Source: Melampsora larici-populina 98AG31
Lineage: Eukaryota > Basidiomycota > Pucciniomycetes > Pucciniales > Melampsoraceae
Reading direction: 5' to 3'
Length of the DNA: 64,000 bases
Assembly (NCBI RefSeq): GCF_000204055.1
Contig: NW_006768830.1
Span: 256,634 to 320,633, forward strand
Shown: piece after piece, positions 57,537-64,000 of the stretch
Position numbering within the stretch: position 1 is the first letter of the stretch
How the letters are laid out: each line of letters opens with the position of its first letter
Program-made: the position numbers and the translations under genes
The notes under the pieces: generated by a model
Databases searched by the model: none
What the model saw: the letters and a program-made list of their open reading frames with translations, nothing else
Told to the model about the DNA's origin: nothing

Positions 57537-60500
57537 ATGAGACCACTTCGATCCCGCGATGATTATTATGAGGTTCCTCCCCGGTCTGCACAGCGTGGGT
57601 ATACCAGAGGAGTGCATAGGACTCGTCCAGCAATGAACAGAAATCCAATGCCATCTACCTCAGCCTCACCAGGATATGGTCGATACGACAGTGGTCCTTC
57701 AACATCCCGTAGCGAGTCATATTCACCGTACTTCATGAACAATAGAAGTGCAACACAATCAACCTTTGCTTCAAATTCATCCTCAGATCGATATCAAACT
57801 GCTCAATATCCAAAACGTGGTCCATCACCTGTGACTAGCTCACGTTCTGGAACATCTGATAGTTCTCATCAAACCATATATCCAGGAGATATTGGATTCT
57901 TTGCCGATGGTCTCTTGTCTCCTGGACCGCCTGATTCAATGCATTCAATGGAAAAGCTTCAACCTAGGATAGGAAGAAGTCGTTATATTTCTGATCCCGA
58001 TAGAAGTTGTACAATTAACACCAAACGAGGATGGCTCAACTTATGTGAGAATCAATTTGAATCTCACGGATTGGCTCATGCAAACTACTCTAGAAACTGA
58101 CGTGGGGGAATATCTATTATATAGGTTCAATGTTTATTCTTACTGGAGGCCTAGTCATGTTGTTTGCAGGTTAGCACAAGAGCATAATCACTCATCGGTT
58201 TTTAAACTTTCTCTCTAAAATAATTCTATCTTCAGGATATCCAATATTATCATACTTCAGGAAGCATAGTTGGAGAGACCTCACAAATCGTTTGATGAAC
58301 GAAGATCCGAATTCTAGGAATGCAGTAAGTGATGGGACGAACTTTTTCTTTTGTTAAATCTCTTGGTGGCTCAGCAAGAATTCAAGGCCACAATTATACT
58401 TTGATCATAATTTTAATCATTGAATTCCTTCCATAAATTCATCTTTTCTCGCTAGCCCCACATTCCGGGTTACAGAGGCTTGATCGACCCTGATACACCG
58501 AAAAATGCCAAAACTCGACGTGGGTTCGATGGGGATGAGTACGAGTTGGTCTTCAGTGATGAATTTAATCAAAACGGTCGTACATTCTGGCCTGGGGATG
58601 ATCCGTATTGTATGCAATTCTGGTGCTTTCCACATACATAAAAGTATCAAGCTTTGAAAACTCATCATGATTTATCTTTTCACTTATCTAGGGGAAGCTG
58701 CAGACATTCATTATTGGCCTACAGGTATACCATTCAAACCCAATTATCTTGAACTATGAGTTATCAAAATAATCCTACGATGCGACATTTTTCAGGTGAT
58801 CAGGAATGGTATGATCCAGATGGAGCCGTCACCAAGGACGGGTTTCTCGTCATCACTCTATCAGAAATGGATCCCGATATCAATCATAATTTGAATTATC
58901 GAAGTGGGATGCTTACCAGTTGGAACAAAATGTGCTTTACCGGTGGATACTTTGAAGGTCAGAATTATATCATCCTTTCTTTCGGAGATATGATACAAAA
59001 CCTATCCAGGACCCATCTGATCAAGATACGGAATTTATTTAGTCTCTCTCATACTCCCCGGCTCAAATGAAGTCGGAGGATTTTGGCGTGAGTGAAAAAT
59101 AAATTCTAGGTTTTGCAAAACCCCAAGGGACCAATACCCTAAGATAATGACAGGCTGAAAGCTTACGAACATTGACAATCTATAGCGGCTGTTTGGACTA
59201 TGGGAAACCTCGCTCGAGCAGGTTACGGTGGTACTACAGAGGGTCTTTGGCCTTACAGTTACAATTCATGTGATGTTGGCGTAAGTAGAAATGTTCCTTC
59301 AAACGAAACTGTGAATTATTCCAATGCTGATCGTCGCCTCATAACGATCTTAGGCAATGCCAAATCAAACTGATCCCAACACAGGTGCACCTGGGCCCTC
59401 AATTCTCACGTCGGTAAGTGCAAACCTTTTGATGAAGAACAATCTTTAACTCAATTCCCTAGACTGACCACACAATTTTTTTTCCGCTTTTCACAGCGAG
59501 GTGACTTATCTTGGCAACCAGGGCAAAGACTCTCACGATGTACTTGCAAGGGCGAAGAGTGAGTTCAAAATCTAATAACGCGATACCAACTACTGATCAT
59601 TTCTTGGTCATCTCAAACAGTCACCCTGGGGACAAAAATTCAGATGGAACATATAAAGGACGCGCTTCACCTGAGATCGATATTCTGGAAGCTTACTCGT
59701 ACGAAAAATCAGCTACTGGATTCGCCTCCCAATCACTACAAGTTGCACCTTATGACGCAAATCGACAAGTACGCTTTAAATGTATCTCTATCTATTTCTT
59801 TTATTGACCACTGTCAATTTTTCCATTTTCTAGTGGACTACTAAACAAGGAGAAACATATCAAAGTTACACCAATCCTGGTATTAAGACTACTATGAATT
59901 CTTATCATGGTGGTAATCGACAACAAACTGCGTCTTTCTTATCAACGATTCCTACCTCCAATTGTAAGTTTCGAAATGTGAGAAGTCAATTTTTTTATCT
60001 AAAACTGATGAGTATTGGGGGTCACAGATGAACTACAGGGAAATAAAACTTTGCAATACGGGAGTGAATGGGTACCAGTAAGTCTTTGTCTTATTTTAAA
60101 ATCCACTTTCATTCATGGCTAATTTTCTCCCTTTTCAGTCTGTAAGTCTCAATAATCCTCTTTGAAGACTATAGTGTTTAGACGATCAAATTGAGACTAA
60201 TCTGCATGCAAACAAAAAAGGATGAGAAAAATTCACACATGTTAGTATTCTCCCACCCCCTCGGATATGATCATTGTCTGATATTTGCAAACCTCTTCCC
60301 ATCAATCTACTCCATCCGATTAGAACTTGGTCCATAGGAGACAAGCCAACTTGGACTTTGAACAATACCGGCATCGGAGCTAATTCTGCCAGTATGATTG
60401 GTGAACGGCTTGTTTCCAACGAGCCAATGTATATGATCCTCAATCTAGTAAGCCATGAATACCTTTTTCAATCTCGGGAAATCTATGTCTCTATCGCGAC

Positions 60501-61013
60501 TCTCAAATATTTATGAAATTTCTGACTGCGCGTTTCTTATGACAGGGGATCAGTGATACATTTGTTCCGGTCAACAAAGCTCGTTTAAATTTTCCGGCAA
60601 AAATGTTGATAGATTACGTTCGAGTGGTACGTGTTCCTATTTTCTCTCCTTTCATCCTAGGTTGTAACTAAACTTGTTGTTGCTACCTTAGTATCAACCC
60701 AAAGGTAGAAAGAATGTAGGATGCAGTCCCAAGGATTATCCTACAGAGGATTAGTGAGTCGTCATCTCATTATAACAAAACACAAACCACAAGAATTAAA
60801 ATTTGTTTGACTTCTCAATTTACAGTATCAATAGACATCTTAATGCCTACTTGAACGTAAACATAACGTTGGTCATTCACTTCACAATTACATTCCTTTC
60901 ATACACTGACATCATCTTCTCCAAAATATCTATTCTTCAGTACATGGGCACAGGCTAATCAAACTTTCCCCAAGAACTCCATGATGGACGGATGTTCTCA
61001 ACCTACTTCATAG
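57537..61013 (+). CDS. KRE6/SKN1-type beta-glucan synthesis protein, GH16
   Basis: Nineteen exons, 660 aa: 57537-58044, 58125-58169, 58236-58324, 58456-58609, 58692-58724, 58796-58957, 59043-59087, 59186-59280, 59354-59413, 59497-59558, 59621-59768, 59834-59963, 60028-60077, 60221-60240, 60324-60447, 60546-60626, 60692-60753, 60826-60867, 60941-61013. A disordered cytosolic N-terminus precedes one membrane segment ([17 protein letters not shown]), so it is type II. The lumenal domain has [54 protein letters not shown] and the GH16 catalytic motif [10 protein letters not shown]. Such proteins are needed for cell-wall beta-1,6-glucan and act in ER/Golgi. Exon 14 is 20 nt; it restores [13 protein letters not shown]. 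The preceding intron contains a cryptic ag-TCT-gtaagt. Confidence 0.92.
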
Positions 61014-61877
61014 TTGTTTGTAAACCAGACCTTTGTCATCTTTTAAACCAATCTTCATACGGTAAGATTGAACAAGTGTGAAAAATGTAATCAAAAATCC
61101 ACTTAATGATAGTCTTTTCCTCTAAGATGTAGTGTACCTTCTGTTACAAAAGTTTTAATTTTTTTTTATCATGTCATTTTGTTCACACATCAGTTCCAAT
61201 TCTATATTTCATTATTTATTCTTATCAATAGTTTCTTAAAATCATAATTGATTTTCAATTATTTCAAGACATTTGCTGAAAATTAAATCCATCTCCTTTT
61301 TTCCTGATGAGAAGCGTAACTTTTGAAAAGACCGCAAGATGTTTCAAGGGGCTGGTTTTTTTGCCCGGAGTTCTGTTCTTCAAAGCATAAATCTTAGATT
61401 AAGCTTGAACAGTGTTCCAAAACATTTTAAATCAGTTTCATGGCTTTTATGAGTTGTGGATGTAACATAAACCCCTTATCTGGAACTTGTTTCTGATCAC
61501 AATGAATTTAATTTTATCTCTTATCCCCTCACTATCTACAAAATGCCATTATTTATCGTCCTACTTTTTTCAGAGTGATATGTAGGAGATTTCAAGTTGA
61601 TAAACAATAAATAATAAGGTTGGTGTCAGTGTGACAGTTGTCTGTTGTCTGTGACAGTTAGCTTATGTTTGTATTGGTTAGTGAAAGTGTTTTATCGAGT
61701 GTGAGACTAGTTTGGTAAGATGTATTGTATGTGACAGTTGAGTTTAAAACCAGTTGATATGTTTTTGAATTTGAACCTTCAAGACTCACTTGACTAAATA
61801 CACTCTTGACTGACTCTACTACGCTACTTCAACTCACCATTAACGCTATACTCAAGTCTCATTATCAATTAACTATC
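61014..61877. other. Spacer between KRE6-like and RRM genes
   Basis: AT-rich, no gene seen. Near 61630-61740 the motif gtgacagtt(g/a) recurs four times, a short imperfect repeat upstream of the RRM gene that could be regulatory or simple sequence. Confidence 0.35.
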
Positions 61878-63750
61878 ATGCTTGTCGATCGACTTCCTCA
61901 TCGTCACGATTCTTTTCATCGATCTGGTAGAGTTGGTTCGGATCATAGACCATCTTCTTCATTCAGGTCAAGACCCTATAGTCTGGTTGGTTCTTCTTGA
62001 CGAACTTATCGTCCATCCTTATCACCCTTTTGGTTAAAATCAAACACTTACTCAATCTTCCTTTATCTTAACTTCCTTCAAGCCTCATCATCTTCAAACT
62101 CCTGCTGGAAACTCTGACGAACAATGGTCTCACGATCTTTTCGAGTCAGACTCTGACGTCTATGCACCTAAAATCCGTTTTAAAGTCGATCTACCAACTT
62201 CTTCAGAACCTGTCCCATCTCCATCACTCAGACCATTTGGAAAGTCACATAACGTGACCTCTATCATCGTTCCATCAACCAATACCCGTCTCTTTGCAAG
62301 CACTGGGCTACTCGATCAACCTACAGTAGTCTCTCAAGTTCAACGTGAACCTGTTCAATGTACCGTCCCACCTCTCATTGAACCAGTCCAAACTACTCGT
62401 GCTCCATTATCCCTTCTCAGTCGAATTCAAACAGCCGCAAGACCACCTGTTGTACATCAACCTCTAGAACTGATTCCTAATGCTATCACCACCTCAACGT
62501 TTACAAATCGAATCAATCGAACAGAACCAACTCCAACTCCAAGTGAGATTAGAAAAGCTAGAGAATCTCATGAACAAAAAGTTCGTACTGCTAGAGCACA
62601 GAAATCATATGATATAGCATTACAAAAGTATTTGAATGGACCGGTGATTCTTGAAGTTTCGAATTTAGCTGATGGTACAAGTGCCGAAGATGTCAAGGTA
62701 AATTACTATGCTCAATTCGTTATCATCCAATATCTAACCCTCATGCCTTTGTGCCCCCATTCATCTTGTCATTAGACCGCTTTTGCCGACTTTGGGGAAA
62801 TTCAAGAATGTTCAACAGAAGAAGGTCCTAAACAGGGTATTCAACCTACTTTGAAAGCTCGAATGATCTTTATCAATCGAGCGGATGCCGACAAGGCTGT
62901 TGAAGCACTCAAGTTAGTTTAACCTTTCCACTTGATCATATCGTTTCCCTTTCAACTAGCATGTTTCTTTCAGATACTGATTTCAATCCTGACCTTTCAT
63001 AGTGGTGTCTTGGCCGACGGTTTACTCTTGAGTGTTAAAGTTGTTGGCAGACCAGGCAAGAAACCGGACCGTGCCGACTTTCTACCACCATCTACCTCAC
63101 ATATGGTTTCGACTCCAAGTGTGGTTCCGGTCACTGTTGTACAACCTCTGGTGGCAAAAGTGGATGTCGAGATGTCATCAGCTGCTGAAGATGTCGTAAT
63201 GGAAATCGATACCCCTGCACCCTTGACAGCTTCTTCACAATCTGCCACTGGGTACGTACATTTCTCTCATATACATCCTTCAGTTCTATAAACCATTTAC
63301 CGTATCTTTGCTGTTTACAGAAAACTTCGATCCGAAGCCCTTGTTTATTGTGATCCAAGAGCATCACTCCAATCAGAACCCCAAACCACACCAATGTACA
63401 AATCACCCCCAGCACGAGCACCAATACCAATTCAAGCACAACCACCACCGCCACAAGCTTCAAGATCATTACTTACAGATCGAGTACAACCAGCTACAAA
63501 GTCATCACATAATACAGCAACGGATAATTTAATGAATTCGATTGGAATCAGTCCAGATGCGATGAAATTAATGTCAAGATTACAAGTAGTTAATCAACCT
63601 GATTTAAAGATTTCAAATCATCATCATCATGGTCATGGTGGAAGAGGTGGAAGAGGTGGAATGAATTCTGGGAAAAGTAGAGGTGCTAATGGAAATAGTG
63701 GGAATGGGAATGGAAAACCTTCTTTGTTGGCTAGGATTGGAAAGAATTGA
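61878..63750 (+). CDS. RRM protein with disordered flanks
   Basis: Five exons, 512 aa: 61878-61985, 62083-62697, 62776-62912, 63003-63251, 63321-63750. A central RRM-like domain runs from VILEVSNLADGTSAEDVK through TAFADFGEIQECSTEEG and ARMIFINRADADKAVEALNGVLADGLLLSVKVVG. The RNP motifs are weak, so the domain may bind protein rather than RNA. Before it comes a basic, Ala/Arg/Lys-rich helix (EIRKARESHEQKVRTARAQK). The C-terminus is Pro/Gln rich, then His and Gly rich (HHHHGHGGRGGRGG), ending LLARIGKN, a pattern seen in fungal RRM proteins of unknown function. The start is the first ATG in the frame; upstream sequence is open but has no other ATG. Confidence 0.8.
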
Positions 63751-64000
63751 TTTAGTTTTATTTTATACTTGATGATGATTTCTTTTTTCTTTCCTTGTGA
63801 TCTGTTTTTTTGTTATGAGTTTTTTTTTGGCTTTTGTTTTGATAAGTGGTATTTGAAGTAAAGTGAAAAGAAAAAAAAGAACAAAAATTGGTATTGGTTT
63901 TTTTTTCTTTTTCTTTTCTTTTGAATTTGATTGTTTGGAAATAACATGATGGATATGATAAGATAAGATAAAAACAAAGATATAAAATTCTATAAGTGTG
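63751..64000. other. 3' UTR/spacer after the RRM gene
   Basis: T-rich sequence (63780-63920) follows the stop codon, suitable for 3'-end formation. No further gene begins before the window edge. Confidence 0.4.

Noticed and set aside
60186..60443. 85-aa minus-strand ORF
   Set aside because: It is antisense to two KRE6-like exons and their intron and has no character of its own.
1..64000. CRISPR arrays, tRNA or rRNA genes, bacterial operons
   Set aside because: No evenly spaced repeats, cloverleaf candidates or rRNA blocks were noticed; the gene structure is eukaryotic throughout.

Overview
The window looks like nuclear DNA of a rust-type basidiomycete (Pucciniales, probably Melampsora-like). 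This is inferred from AT-rich spacers, compact genes with many 60-110 nt introns, classic basidiomycete housekeeping genes, and spacers full of decayed DNA transposons. No prokaryotic signals (Shine-Dalgarno sites, operons) are seen. Exon boundaries were worked out by hand from splice consensus, reading phase and remembered family conservation. All multi-exon models listed close in frame; transcript support was not available.

Layout. 1-4300: the 5' part of a VWA8-type AAA/VWA gene (-) diverges from a peroxisomal (C-terminal SKL) citrate synthase (+) that contains an 8-nt microexon. 5290-14730: two paralogous nine-exon secreted SGNH/GDSL esterase genes, pointing away from each other, flank a 6 kb transposon island. 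The island holds a Mutator-type foldback MITE, two small hairpin elements, and a hAT-like element nested in a dead Tc1/mariner. 16060-28310: RWDD2-like protein (-), derlin (+), COMPASS subunit Bre2/ASH2L (-), an RRM/zinc-knuckle/RS-like protein (+) and an F-box-like protein (+). 28300-33600: gene-poor repeats, including a copy of the F-box gene's promoter and a decayed Tc1/mariner. 33670-34900: 14-3-3 (-). 35000-39500: a TA-flanked MITE and a small His-rich membrane protein.

39570-42420: the proteasome core subunit beta1 (PRE3, -) and the lid subunit RPN12 (+) are head to head with a 269-bp spacer, so two parts of the 26S proteasome share a promoter region. 44500-45300: an unrecognised gene (-). 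49140-51920: eIF2A (+). 52440-53910: oligoribonuclease REXO2-type (+) with a possible mitochondrial presequence. 54540-55410: an unrecognised secreted cysteine-rich protein (-), an effector candidate. 57540-61010: a 19-exon KRE6/SKN1 GH16 beta-glucan synthesis gene (+). 61880-63750: an RRM protein (+).

The housekeeping genes cover central carbon metabolism (citrate synthase), ERAD (derlin), protein turnover (PRE3, RPN12), chromatin (Bre2), signalling (14-3-3), translation (eIF2A), RNA decay (REXO2) and wall synthesis (KRE6). The accessory interest lies in the esterase pair around the transposon island, the secreted Cys-rich gene, and the varied, mostly non-autonomous transposons.
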